DNA of 64,000 nt from Onchocerca volvulus (Eukaryota; Nematoda; Chromadorea; Rhabditida; Onchocercidae), in the NCBI GenBank assembly GCA_000499405.2, contig HG738138.1:4514368-4578367 (forward strand). The letters run 5' to 3'. Positions 38,125-50,464 of this stretch are shown one piece after another (positions within the stretch are counted from its first letter, which is position 1; each line of letters opens with the position of its first letter). The notes beneath the pieces were generated by a model that searched no databases, had not been told where the DNA came from, and was given only the letters and a program-made list of their open reading frames with translations. A program made the translations under genes and the position numbers.

Positions 38125-38469
38125 TTAATTTAAATTCATCCAATCCTCAGTTGGTAGTGTCACGAGATAATATGCCGAATTGTTGAATGATTTTAGTATC
38201 AAACAGAATACATCGCGATTACGGCCAAACAATGATGAAAAATTTCCCTTAACGTTTTTGTGACATAACATTGATCCCATTCTGACATGATTTAATAAAT
38301 GATAAGTAATGATTGTTTCTTTTTCTTCTGTAATTTTCGTGTTGTTTTGATTGAAGTTGTTTTGTGCCCTGAACTGAAAATTGAAAATATATGACATAAC
38401 AAGTCCTCTCTTGGCATCAGTTTTATTAGCTTGATAAATTTCTCTCCTCTCCATGAAAACCTGTTTCAT
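38125..38469 (-). CDS. Orphan open frame of about 114 codons
   Basis: A minus-strand frame from ATG 38469 to TAA 38125 reads plausibly as protein in its second half (NVKGNFSSLFGRNRDVFCLI, SAYYLVTLPTEDWMN). An in-frame stop lies just before the ATG. A good TTTTCAG acceptor inside the frame near 38375 suggests that the part downstream of it could be a terminal exon. No domain or family was recognised; it may be a gene relic. Confidence 0.25.
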   Translation of the reverse strand: MKQVFMERREIYQANKTDAKRGLVMSYIFNFQFRAQNNFNQNNTKITEEKETIITYHLLNHVRMGSMLCHKNVKGNFSSLFGRNRDVFCLILKSFNNSAYYLVTLPTEDWMNLN

Positions 38470-38812
38470 TCACGGCAATCTAACTTGAATACACTGGTAA
38501 TATCTCTGGTTTCAGCGACCGTAAATGTGTATGGCACAGACAATGATACATTTCAGGTGAAGCAAAGAATGGTTAGAATTGTACAAAAAGTTTGGAATGA
38601 ACATGGCTCATAAATCATAAACTGTAATCTTTGTTATTCACATTTAGAAATCACGCAGTAAAGGATGTTTTTCTGATGATATCACACTTAGCAACTTTAC
38701 GTGGATTTTTGAAAGCGACTCACTCACACGATTTTGTCAATTCCTTTTCATCAATCACTGGCTAAAATATTGGCATTTTGCGCATTTGACCTTCATCCTC
38801 CTCCACACAATA

Positions 38813-38847
38813 ATAAAATAATCACATAAACGATGTGATTATTTTAT
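38813..38847. repeat. Perfect 15-bp inverted repeat with 5-nt loop
   Basis: ATAAAATAATCACAT at 38813-38827 is followed by AAACG and then its exact reverse complement at 38833-38847. The stem is AT-rich. It lies in intergenic DNA with no gene closer than the orphan frames to its left. It is not followed by a T-run and is too short for a typical microRNA precursor. Confidence 0.85.
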
Positions 38848-39699
38848 CAAGCAATCCCGAATCATGGCTAATACCACATCCTAAATTTATAAATTTAAGT
38901 TTTCTAAAAGAATTTTGTTGTATCTTTTTCAAAATTGTGAAAATGAGACTTCGAATAGTTTTCTCCTAACTTGACATCTCTCTCATCCAATCGCAAGGTA
39001 TCATATTGACGAAAAATGCCAGTTAGGATCAATGAAAGCTGAATACATCAATGAATGGCACAGCTGATTCCAATGTTTGATTGACAAAAAAAAAAAAGAA
39101 AAGAATATTTTTTGTTTGATTTTAAAAGAAACATGATTAAGGCGCAGGAAACAAAAAAGGGAGAAATGTGCAACTTGTTAGATCTATTTTATGCAAATAG
39201 CTTGTTACATATATTTGCATAAAGTCGTTTTCATTCAATACATTTTATGAGTTAGCTTTTGACCAGATACATAGACAATTTTGCTTTTGCAGTTTTGCAT
39301 TACTTCCTATAGATTTTCAATCACAAAAGTTCGGCTATTGATTTTTTCAATGTATTTTTACTAAATTATTTGTAACACTCTCAATAAGGACCATTAACAG
39401 ATTTCTCTATAATTACGCATAAATTTGCTATCAAGCATGAAGAAAGATTCTTGTTTAATTACAAGCAAGAAGATGAAGAATAACCTAAGATGATGAATTG
39501 CAAAGTAATATCACTGTTGTTTTTCTTTTTCTTTCTTTTTTTTTTTTTTGTCGTAAAATAAATTAAAATAGATTGCTTAATATTTGTACTTCGTAATGAC
39601 CAAAATCAGCTAGAAATTTATATAGGATCGACTTGCATCCTCTTAACAAATCTTCGTATTATTTATTCATGTTCTCGTCGCTACGAGGAATCTGACAAC
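38848..39699. other. Intergenic DNA
   Basis: AT-rich sequence including a poly(T) tract near 39520-39550. A TATATAGGA sequence at about 39621 lies 80 bases upstream of the orphan first-exon candidate and could be a TATA element. No gene is supported. Confidence 0.4.
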
Positions 39700-39763
39700 A
39701 TGGAAGATGAGAGGAATCCAGCATACCACGAAATAGAGCATATAGCATTGCCTGGATTGAAAT
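39700..39763 (+). CDS. Orphan first-exon candidate
   Basis: An ATG at 39700 opens MEDERNPAYHEIEHIALPGL and one more Lys, then meets a strong GTAAGA donor in phase 1. The frame upstream is also open. No following exon could be found on the plus strand before the retroelement remnant. It could be the start of an unrecognised gene with a long first intron, or chance. Confidence 0.2.
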
Positions 39764-42700
39764 GTAAGAAATAGAATATACTAGTAGTCCTCTTGTAGAT
39801 CTCATATAGATAAGAATCCTCATATATTAACATGACAAAGTGAAGAAACTTCGAGATCTTAAATTTTTTCGATCTTAATAGACATAAATTTACAAATTAA
39901 TACAAAATTTCTCGTTGTTAATGAACATTTCATAAAATTTTCTCATTGTTGAAAAATGTTTCAGATCAAAATAAGGTTAGAAGAAAAATGAAACGACCAA
40001 TACTTGTTTGTGAAAAAGACTTGCATTGTTTCGTTACAATTTTGTGTTATTAGGTGGATGTTTCAGGGTAATGTAATTTGTTTGTTGTAACGGTTAGAGT
40101 TTCTACAACCTTTGCAAACTTGATAGCGATTGATTACCCTTAACACACAACAGAAAGGAGCAAACATCACAATTTAATAATCCAATGAGACATACAATGT
40201 TGCACATAAAGAATAAAGGTTAAAGTACCACATAGTTGATGAAACTTATTTATTTTATTTCCAAAAATATTTGAAAGTAATAAAGTGTAAGAAAAAGCTG
40301 ATGGAGGTGAAATGATGCACGAATCATCACAGCACTACTGAATGTACTAATTGATAAAGGACGACGCTTTTACATCCTTTTATCAATACTTCCCTACTCT
40401 TTCCCTTTCTGTCTTCCTTAATTAACTGAATTTCATTGAACCATAGTTCATTGAAAACAATGCCTACCCAGTTGGCATGTTGGCAAAACTAACTCATTGC
40501 AGTCGTATCAACCATCAGCCATTTTGTGCATGTTTTATATTCCATTTAAATTCCAGACTTCGCATTCCTTTTCGATATTGCAACAAATTTTGAGGAACGA
40601 AAACAGATAAATTAATAAATGCTTGCAGACTTAAGTCTTGAAAATTTCGTCCAATTTAGATTTGATACTCTTCGTTTTTTTTTTTCTTTTTTTTTTACCT
40701 GGACACCGGAAGATATTGTGGGAAAGACGCAAAACCATTGATCGGTTCATCGAATCCCAAAATTTCTTCCACTTTATGGCTTTTCCAGTAATCGAAATCC
40801 ATTGTTTTTTATACATACTGAATTTTTTTTTTTTTCGCGGCGATAAAATCTTCTATTTAGGAATGAATTCGCGGATGATCATTTGAGAATATTCAAGCGG
40901 AATGAAATGGTTTCGTAAAAAAATGAAAATCACTTATCACACTGAATTTTTACGTTATAAATAAGGTAAGTTATGAATTTTGAATTAAAATCTGCTCAGC
41001 TGCAGGTAGCATCACAAAATCTACAATAACCCTTTATAAATAATTCTGATTTTTGATATAATTCGCAAGCCTGAGAAATACTTAACAATGATCAATTGAA
41101 AGAGAGGAGTCTCTTGCATCACCGATGTGCTAGATATTATATAATCCCAGTAAAAAATATGAGAATTTCTTTCGGTTTCCACTGAAAGAAAAAAAACGTA
41201 ACAAAACAGATCACTATTTCACTGCAGTAAAGAGCAATATCAGGATACAGAAAATCTAAGTAATCACTGTGCTTGTCAAATAAGTTTAGTTTATTGTAAA
41301 AAAATATCTATAAATTAGAATTTTGGGACATGTAATATTAGCTCAAGAATCCAATTCAGAAACCTAAGCATATGCATGAAAAAAAAGTAGGGCTTTGAAT
41401 AAGCATGCATTACTGAGGATATCAGAGGAGAAACAATTTGGGATGATGAAATTAGTTCCGGATAGAAGTCAGCGGCTCAAAATTAAAATGAAATGATACC
41501 CATAGGAAGAAAAAAAAAGAGGCAGGAAAATATTGTAAAATAAAAATGTTAGACATAAAATGAGAAAAAATTGTGATAAGGAAGAAAGAGGTGAAAAAAA
41601 AAAGAACATTAATTGATAGAATCATTGTGCTGATAAATGATATTGATAAAAAAAAATCTAATAATCAAATAAAAACTGATATGCCTCCTTGTATTGTATG
41701 TCTATTTGTTTGTCTGTCTGTTATGTGATTCAAAACTGCAGAACTTATCATTCAAAATGATGGATAGAATATGTAACAGCTGTAGCTGATATGATTTAAT
41801 ATATCATTGATAAGGATTGTTTCTGTAGACTAAATCATCGCAGTAATAGAAATAAATTGACCAAAGGCATAAATAATCAATTTGCGGTTTTTTTGTTGTA
41901 TAACCGAGAAACCAATTGATGAATCATTGCGAAAATATATACTGGATGAAAAATGCTTAATAATCTTACCTCTGTTGAACTGATTTATCACGAAGTATAC
42001 GATAAGGTGGGTAAGATTTATCTAACTCTTCTGAATGATAAGCTGAGCTTAACTGTATGATAATAATGAATTATCCAGACTTAGATTTATCTAGATTTCA
42101 GTAAAAATCACAATCGAAATTTCTTGGGCTATGTGAATGTAACAACAGGTGTGTGGCCGATTTGATAGAGTGAATGGAAAGCAGAAAATGGAAAATGCGA
42201 AGCGTTGGGCATTAATGCACGGTTCCGCCAAATACAATTATCATGAACAATAACTTCTGTAAATAATCTCCAAAAATGAATTCAGGGAAAATCAATTTTC
42301 CCCTGCCTATAAGATGATTCGTTGAACAAATCATAGAAATAGATGGAAATGTGTGTGCAAACAACTATAATATTCTTCATTTCGGACTGATACTAGTGAT
42401 TAGTTATGTTCAGGAACTTGATCAAAGAAGAGAACTGTAGACAAGATGAAAGTGAATTGAACAAATCAATTGAAAAGTCAAGATTGAAACGATCCTAGAA
42501 CTGTGATAATTTGAGTCTCATTTATACTGATCATAAATTGCATAATTTGATGGAATGGTAATTGAAACATAGTTTGGCAATTAATTGCTAGCAAATGTCA
42601 AATGGATAATGGCAATTATTTGAAACTTCGCTGGATACTATCGTCATAGAAAAGAAAGAACGATTAAAAAATATCTGACCCATGTCATCAGCATCTGAGA

Positions 42701-45700
42701 TTAATCTCGACTGATGAACTATAGAAAGGAAAAACTGAAAAATGCAATTTAGTCTATCTAAAGATGATAAGCATGTAAATATGCAAAAAAAGTCTCTTTT
42801 CTCCCAAAACATCGTTATTTTCCCTCAAATAGAAAATTTTCATTGACATTACTTTTTCCATTCCTCATTTTGTGCTATGAAGTCAAATGCTGTCATTCAA
42901 GATAACAGATCTCTTCTTGAGCATTTGCATTTATCACTCAAAAAATGTTTTCATTTTTAGAAAAGTCTCCTTTGATGATAATTTTAAGACTCATTCTGTT
43001 AGATTTCACTTCATGACAAATCTTACACAATGAATGTCTGAAAAAATAAGTCATCATCTTATCACCATTTCAATTAACAAAAATATATCAGTATGTAGCC
43101 GAAAAATGCGGGAACGAACTGAAGAAAAATGCCAAAATTCTTTTTTTCTTGATTATTTGCGGAATAAGCCAAAAACAGGCGAAATATGTGAGAGTCAGTA
43201 CTTTTGATATTTCCTTATTAAAAGCCTTTAAAATCAAATCTTCATTTGTTATGTTCAAAATGAGCGAAATAACAAGATGACTACTTGTGCATTGTAAAAA
43301 AAAAAAGAAAAAAAAAAGAAAAGAGCATTGCAAACTTTTTTCATCGAAAGCAAGAATGAAGAAGCTAAAAAACTTGAAAAGGACAAACTTTGCGAAAAAT
43401 TGATTAATTTCAAATTTCAATAAAAAAGTGTTGTCATTAATAGATCTGCATCAGTCTTCTTTTTTCTTTCTTTCACCTCTTTCTTTCTTTCAGTCGAACT
43501 ATTGAAACTAAACGCGACTTATCGAATTTGTTGTTTACCAAGTATCTATAAATAAAGCTCAAATAGTCCTAGCAACTAAATTCCTATTTCCGCCTGCGTA
43601 GAAAGTCCTTACCAGCTAAAATTTGCACAATATTATATTCATTGAAGTCACTTATTTGTCGTGCATTAATAAATTATTTTTCACTGAATAATTTATAAAT
43701 TTAGCAAGAGGTTAAGAAAACGAGTAGTTCAAAATTCTTCAATTGGTTGAAAAATGTTAGAGTTCAGTTTAGAAGTTTTTGAGGGTCAGGAAGAAAGAAC
43801 TATTAAGAAATTGAGCCATCATTCCTCTATCATCTTTTGCATGTCGAGACCAGTCCATGAATTTTTTCATTCGTAATTATTATGAAGAAATTAGAAGTAA
43901 ATGCGGAAAAGACAGAAAATAAAGGACAATAAAACGGAGAAATAACAGATTCCTATCCCACAATATATTAGTGTATAAAAATAGTTTTTTCTAAAGTAGA
44001 ATGAACAGAGTAGACTGGGTTGAAAGAAGTTCAGATAATCATGTGAACCTATTCTTATCAACATCCGGCAGCAACAAATATGTCGTTTTACGCATCAGTT
44101 TGTCACTCTAGCAATTGATCAATTTCATAATTGAATCATACATAGGGTGAGATATTACTTATTTATTGAATGGATTTTTTCTAGCATTTTGCACTCCTAA
44201 TGCATTCGTGAAAAAAATTATTTTCTGAATGTAATAAGACGGATGCTGCATAACTCGAATACTATGAAATCCTCGATAAACACTGGTTTTCTACATATTT
44301 TTCAGTGAGGTAATGATGCAAACTACATTTATAAAATAAATTAGCTGGAAACGGCTGCGCAAAGGGTAATAAGTATCCCTGTGACAGATTAAAAAAAAGT
44401 AGGCATTTCTATATAAAAACAGGCGCTTATTCGAATGCAAGCTTGTTTCAAAATTTTGCAATCGGTAAGAACTTCCGGATATTCAAGGTCTGTAACAAGG
44501 AACACTTACATTTTTATTTATATAGATTAAGTGATTCAAAATATCTGAATTCTGTTTTGTGTCGCTGCTATATGAAAAATGATTAAGTGGCAACTTGCTT
44601 ATGATGTGTATTTCTTAAAAATTAATCCAAGTAGTAAGTCCTTGCACGATATTAATGTGAACGGTTATTTGTAATGGTTAAGAATTCGATACTGATCTTT
44701 TCAGAAACATTAGAAACATCGATTTATTTCTTCAACACTCTATCGCTCAAATGTGCAATGCTACTTGGAAATAATGTGTTTTTTAAACAAAGAATACATC
44801 ATTCTCCACAATATGACACAAGTGGTTTTTCAATTCATTTTTGACGACAGCTTAATTCAATGTGAACCACATATCGATGTCTTGAGAAATAAATCAGTTT
44901 ATTAGATTATTTAAAGAAAAACTTTATCTTCCCCAATTTACTCGTAAAAAAAGCTTTTTGCATGCTTCGTCATAAAATGATTGCATTCAGGTTTATGCTA
45001 GCTCTACAAATTCTCACAGAGCAAGTTTAATTATTAACAGGTAAGAATAATTTATCAAGCATATACAAACACTACTGTATTGCTGCGGAAATTCCACTAA
45101 TTCCATAAAGGTAGCACTGCTAGAAACACTACATTTAGAAAATATAAGCCATAGAAAATAAATGGTGATATTTGAAATAAGTTTTAAGTCCACGAAAAAG
45201 TAAAGTGAACAAGTAGTACGCTCTTACAGGCATTGGTTAATGCAGTGATAAAGACAATGTTGACTATTAAACAGTTTTTCAAATAGAAATGTGTCATCCT
45301 TAAATTGATTTCACTAAAAGTGATAAATGCCGCTTTTCTTTGCAACAACTGAATGTGAAATGCTATGTTACGAACTTCATCGCTTTCGCAAAAAAAAAAA
45401 AAAAAAAAAAAAAATCGATTATTTAAAATGAAAAATTCTCTCAAATCATATATTATTATAAGCAAATAATAAAGTCTTCCTTATTTAAAATAATAATTGT
45501 GTGATTCAGCAGAGAAAGAATCGACGAATGAAGTTTAATTGCTGAACAATAATGAAAGTAAGAATAAAACTTCGTTGACATATATATGAATATAAAGGTG
45601 CATTATATAACAGAAATGATTTTCCTTTTGAAGCCAATATCGCGACATTTTCATTTCAGTTGTTCGTTATAAGATTTGAGAAATGTGAGATATTATTGTT

Positions 45701-46479
45701 ATTATGTAAATCATTGGTGATTGGAATATAAGACATAAGTAAGATTGATCCAAAAATATAAGAAATAAACAAAATTGATTCGATGATCAAGAATATAAGA
45801 CATAAGCAAGACTGTTTTCCAATATCCGAAGTTATCTGTTAAGTTGCGAAGAATAATTGAGGCAAAATTATTGAAGAGACAAAAAAGTGTGATATTCATT
45901 GAGCCTAACCAGGAAAGAAACAAAATAATTTCAAGTATCAGCAAGAAAATCACGCATGCAACAATTATAACTAAAAGTGCTATGGAAAGCTGATTATCTT
46001 TTCCTTTTTCTTTCCTTCAATTATTCATCGTCATCTACAAACTCCCTCTCTTTTCTACGGCTGAGAAACAATTGTATATCCTGAGATATCTTAGAAATAT
46101 TAAGTATTACTCTCACTGCACTTTTCGTCACAAATATGCTCGTTGACAAAAACGGAGTGAAAGTTTAGGTCGACATTATATTGCGTGTTGGGTGTAATAT
46201 AACGCGTGGTAGAATCAGCTTTAGGTCATCATTGATCTTAGAAATTTGTTTATTTTCGATAATGCCTGTTTTTTTCTTGTTCAGTATAGTAATAAAGAAG
46301 GATACTTCAATTTTAAATGAAAAACTAATTCTTCTTTTGAGAGAATGAAAGGAGTATTATTTAGATAGAATATTTTAAAGATTCACAAACCATGAATTTT
46401 TAAATAGAATTTTCATTTGGAATCAAAAATAGGAACAAAGTAATTTGAAACTAAAATTCTGAGAAATTTGTAGCAAATC
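39764..46479. other. Gene-poor region
   Basis: About 6.7 kb of AT-rich DNA with poly(A) and poly(T) tracts (for example near 40675-40697, 43297-43322 and 45390-45413) and an imperfect repeat containing AATATAAGACATAAG near 45727 and 45792. No open frame carries a recognisable domain and no RNA gene was recognised. Confidence 0.5.
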
Positions 46480-48200
46480 TCAGAATTTCGTTAAAAAACT
46501 TGGAGATGGCGGTACAATCCTTCTCGTACTGAATAATTTATCTATAAATTCTACAAATGTGGCATTCACTAGCTTTACAGAACTGCTCAGTATAAAATTT
46601 TCAAGTTCTGTTAGTAATTGAGATGACAAACCAATTATTTCTGATAACTGAAATATTATTTGCCATATCAAACACTCTTCTCTTGTTGAAATCAAGAAAG
46701 TGATGGATAGTGTAAATACTATTCAGATCCTACTGCACTTCAGGTAGGAGTTATAGATTGCTAACCTACGACAAAATCTTCAGAAATTATGCATCATTCT
46801 TATAGTTGGCATAACACAATGCAGCATTATGAGGATCTTTGGAATGGAAACATAAATGTTTCCTTTTGTCGCAACCTTTTGCAGATGTCCTGATCGAAGA
46901 CAATTAAGGCAGCATTGTTCTCTCAAACGTTCCATTCGTTGTTTAAAAGTGGGATACACGTGATATTCATTAGCCCAATTATTCTCATTATAAAAAGCAT
47001 AAGGTCTTTGTATCTCAATGCCTTTGGACTTATTCTTTAAATCTGTGGTCAATCTGGATGCCATTTGCTTTGAGCTGTTTGATTCCAGCTGAGGCAGATT
47101 TTCTCCCCACTATTATATTGGATTTGGTTTGGCTTAGACTCGGTCGAATTCTTCTTCTTTCCACTATCAAAAGCTTGACTTTTTTTTTTTCTTTTTTTTT
47201 TCTTTTTTGACTAGTTTTCCAGGAATTATCGGAGTTTACTGACCGACCATAGTTCTTGTTCTTCTTTCTGGCTTTATACTTTATTTAATATCCAACTCGG
47301 CAATCTACTTTCAATAATAGTTTTGAAGCTAGAATGCTCTGGATTCTCACTTATAGCTTTTAGCTATCAAGTATTCTATCGATCGCTTTGACGATTCCTT
47401 CCATTTCCGACCATTTCTGTTGATAGAATGTAACTTATTATAGAGTGATTTTTTAATAGCAAATGAATTTTCGAATTTTTCGATTAAAACTCTTTTTATA
47501 ACGTCATAGTTTTCTGCACTTTTTTTTTAACAGTAAATGAATTATGATATTGTTAGAACTTTTCTTAGTTAGCCAAAAAGATTATTTGCCAATATTATAT
47601 TCTTTATTCAAGATACTTTGTACCTTTAAAAGTTCAGCAAATTTCTACTCGTCTATCTCTGGTTCCAACATTTTGACGATTAAGGAAAGATCGGACGTGG
47701 AAAAGCGATTTTTTATTAATTTCTTTCACACTACTCAACGGTTCACAATGACTTTACTAGAAAAAGCCCATTGTGGTAATATTAGGTTTATATTGTCATG
47801 AAAGTTTTTGGTTTTGACAACTGGCATAAACAATAGTTGTGACAAAGGTTTTACTGATTAACGGAGGATTGATTCTTCGTCTTCGTTAAAAAAACAATCA
47901 TTACAGAATATCCAAGTAAATTGATCACTAGGTTATTCTTCTCTTTGTTGCTCGCAAGGATCGAATAGAAGAAAGCTGTTCCTCCAATACTGGACGAGAG
48001 ATTCTACTTGTAACTGACTATCTGGATGATTTAGGTCTTTATACAGTGAGAGTTTGTTTACAATCCAAGCATGAGACATATGATAGTCAGATCGAAAGGT
48101 AATAGATTAATAAATGATTCATCAAATATTGCATATATGCTGACCAGACCGAAAGATAAGATATGAACAAATGAATTTCCTTAGTTATTTTGGGATACTA
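46480..48200 (-). mobile_element. Decayed BEL/Pao LTR-retrotransposon remnant (5' LTR-like part plus gag)
   Basis: Read on the minus strand, an LTR-like part (about 48130 to 47836) resembles the LTR copies at 1.5-2.9 kb (GAATAACC, TAGTGATCA, GGATATTCT). It is followed by gag-like sequence. Near 47420-47520 fragments such as AIKKSLYNKLHSINRN fit the DUF1759-type gag region that precedes the zinc knuckles in BEL/Pao elements. At 46780-46960 a CCHC knuckle (CLNCLRSGH) is followed by a frame change. The second Cys/His block and the ALCYAN-like end are in another frame and stop near 46783. Several stops interrupt the rest. Reverse transcriptase and integrase are absent, so the copy is truncated and inactive. 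Outer limits are approximate. Confidence 0.7.
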
Positions 48201-50464
48201 ATACTTTGGTTATTTTGACATATAAATATTGTAAAAATATTTTGCTTATTTCGACCTGTATTGCAGTAGAGAGGCCTTGAAGATTAAATATTAGAAGCAT
48301 CAAAACTGATTTTCTAACGATAGAGGGCCAGTAAAAACTTCAGAAATTATAACGTTGCTTATTGCAATATCTCATTAACTGTATATTTAGTATTTCGAAT
48401 CTTGCCGACGATAAAGTGCATTTTTATGATCCAAATGTATTGGTGTAGCATAAATGATAGCATAATGATAAAATCATTATTTTAGGTCACTCACTGCCAA
48501 AAAGCTTGCTTTGAGAAAGTTGCAAAGCTTGGAACAATTCTTTCATGTGAAAAGGACATTGTTTGTTCCAATCGATGAACTGATCGCCTTCTGCATTCCG
48601 CAAAATACTTTATTGGAGAAAAACGGTGCTTAAATAAAGTATCACGGTGAATCTGTGATATTCGAATGTGAAATGAAGTAAAACGTTACTGTTAATCCAT
48701 CTCAATCACATCCCTTTTCTTACACAAATTTAGAATGAATAATTGGTGGTGCAATTCCCTATTACGACGGGAGAACATTTTGTGAAGTTCTCTGGTAGAG
48801 AATGGAAATACATCAAAAAAATGTTGCAGAAAATATCATTGAAGTATTTGACAATTCTTTGCGTTTCTACAGTGTGGGTGACACAGCAAGCTGTCGGTTG
48901 ATTCAAAGAATAATTGTTCTAAATTGGCACAGGAATGTGAAATAGTTTGAATAGATAATCGATCGGAAAGGGAACAACGACACTTTCATCAACAAGAATC
49001 TGCCAGCTATTTTAGCGATTTTTTAAGGACTTCCCGGATATATGATACGGGTAATAAGAGTACCGAAACTGAGCAAAAAGATAATGACTAAAAAGATGTA
49101 CACTCTTTTGAATTACTTATTTCATTCAAATTGATATCTCTGATAACATTTGGATAGGATATAAGACTTTCATAATCGATGAATCGAGTTTAGTAAACGA
49201 TTTAAATATTATAAACAATAAGTTTTAAAAGTAAAACTCTTCCATAGATTATATCCCAACTGATTTCACTTGGTTCTTTGTTGACTCGATTAAAACAACT
49301 AGCGATAACTTCCTTTGTTTCCGGAGATATATCGCTCAATCTACTATTTTGTTTCTAGACGATGCATTAATCTTAATTTTAATAACATAGTTATTCTATG
49401 AAATCAATCAAAAAATGCTATCATTTTGATGAATTTAACGTTGAAAACCTTACTGTATTCGCTGTTCTAATTTTATTGTCAATACAATTAAACACCATTT
49501 CTGCCTGCTGGAAATCTGTATTACAATGTAGCAATCACTTTAAAATAAAAATGGAAACGACTAAACAGTCTTCTGTGTTTATATTGGAATCTTGACTATT
49601 CAGTCAAGATTCCAACCTCTGCATTATACATGTGACAACATGAGATCCACATAAAAGAATTATTGCTATGCCTGAATATCTTTCTTTCAAATTCTGTCAA
49701 CTGAAGGCTGTTGATCCCTTAAGATTTGATGCATTTTTTTGAATTTTCGACCATAGTTTGTTTTCTCTTGCTAATTTTCGCTCCTCTTCAATGACTCCGA
49801 TATTTTTAGGAAAGTGAAAAACTAATATTTTTTCACTAGAAAAGAAAGTGCTAATTGGTTAAAAAATGAGCCTCAGACTTATATTTTTAGTTTCTCAGAT
49901 GGACGCTTTCTTGCTAAGCAATACCTATTTGAAATTACTTTCCCGACAAATTAAATCCATCAGACTATGTATTAAATTAGTTACTTTGAATTAAAAAAAA
50001 AAAAAAAAGAAAAAAAAAAAGAAAAAAAAAAGGAAAAAAAAATCACTTGAAATTGGAAAGAACAAATTTTGTAAAAAGAATAGCAGTGATATACAAGACG
50101 ATAAAAAATGCCTTACTATTGCTCACTCTAGTGAGTGAATGTTATCAAACTTTACTTATTAAATGTAATGTTGATTAATTCATCTCTCCAATTTGATAAA
50201 AGGCCCGGCAGTCAATGGTCTCATAACAAGCAAACTGTATTGATGACAGATTCACCACATCTCTAGTTGAAACTCTATAGAGAATGATAATAAAATGTAA
50301 CATAATTTTATAAGAATGGCAGACATCACCGATAAGTCACCATGGAATCGTCAATGCGACGCTTTGCCATCAATCTTCGTTGATTGTTGATCTAATACCA
50401 TATCCGCCCATTGAAAAATTCAAATATAAAGAAACAATTTTGGGAGATAGTATAGTCGGTAAGG
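48201..50464. other. Intergenic DNA with possible coding relics, upstream of the collagen gene
   Basis: At 48480-48630 the plus strand reads about 45 codons with coding-like composition (KKLALRKLQSLEQFFHV, FVPIDELIAFCIPQNTLLE) before a stop; no family was recognised. An A-rich tract with G interruptions lies at 49994-50042. The collagen promoter should lie in the right part. A small hairpin at 49584-49615 is listed separately. Confidence 0.4.
49584..49615. repeat. Perfect 14-bp inverted repeat with 4-nt loop
   Basis: TTGGAATCTTGACT (49584-49597) is followed by ATTC and its exact reverse complement (49602-49615). It lies in noncoding DNA about 850 bp upstream of the collagen start. Its function is unknown. 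Confidence 0.85.
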
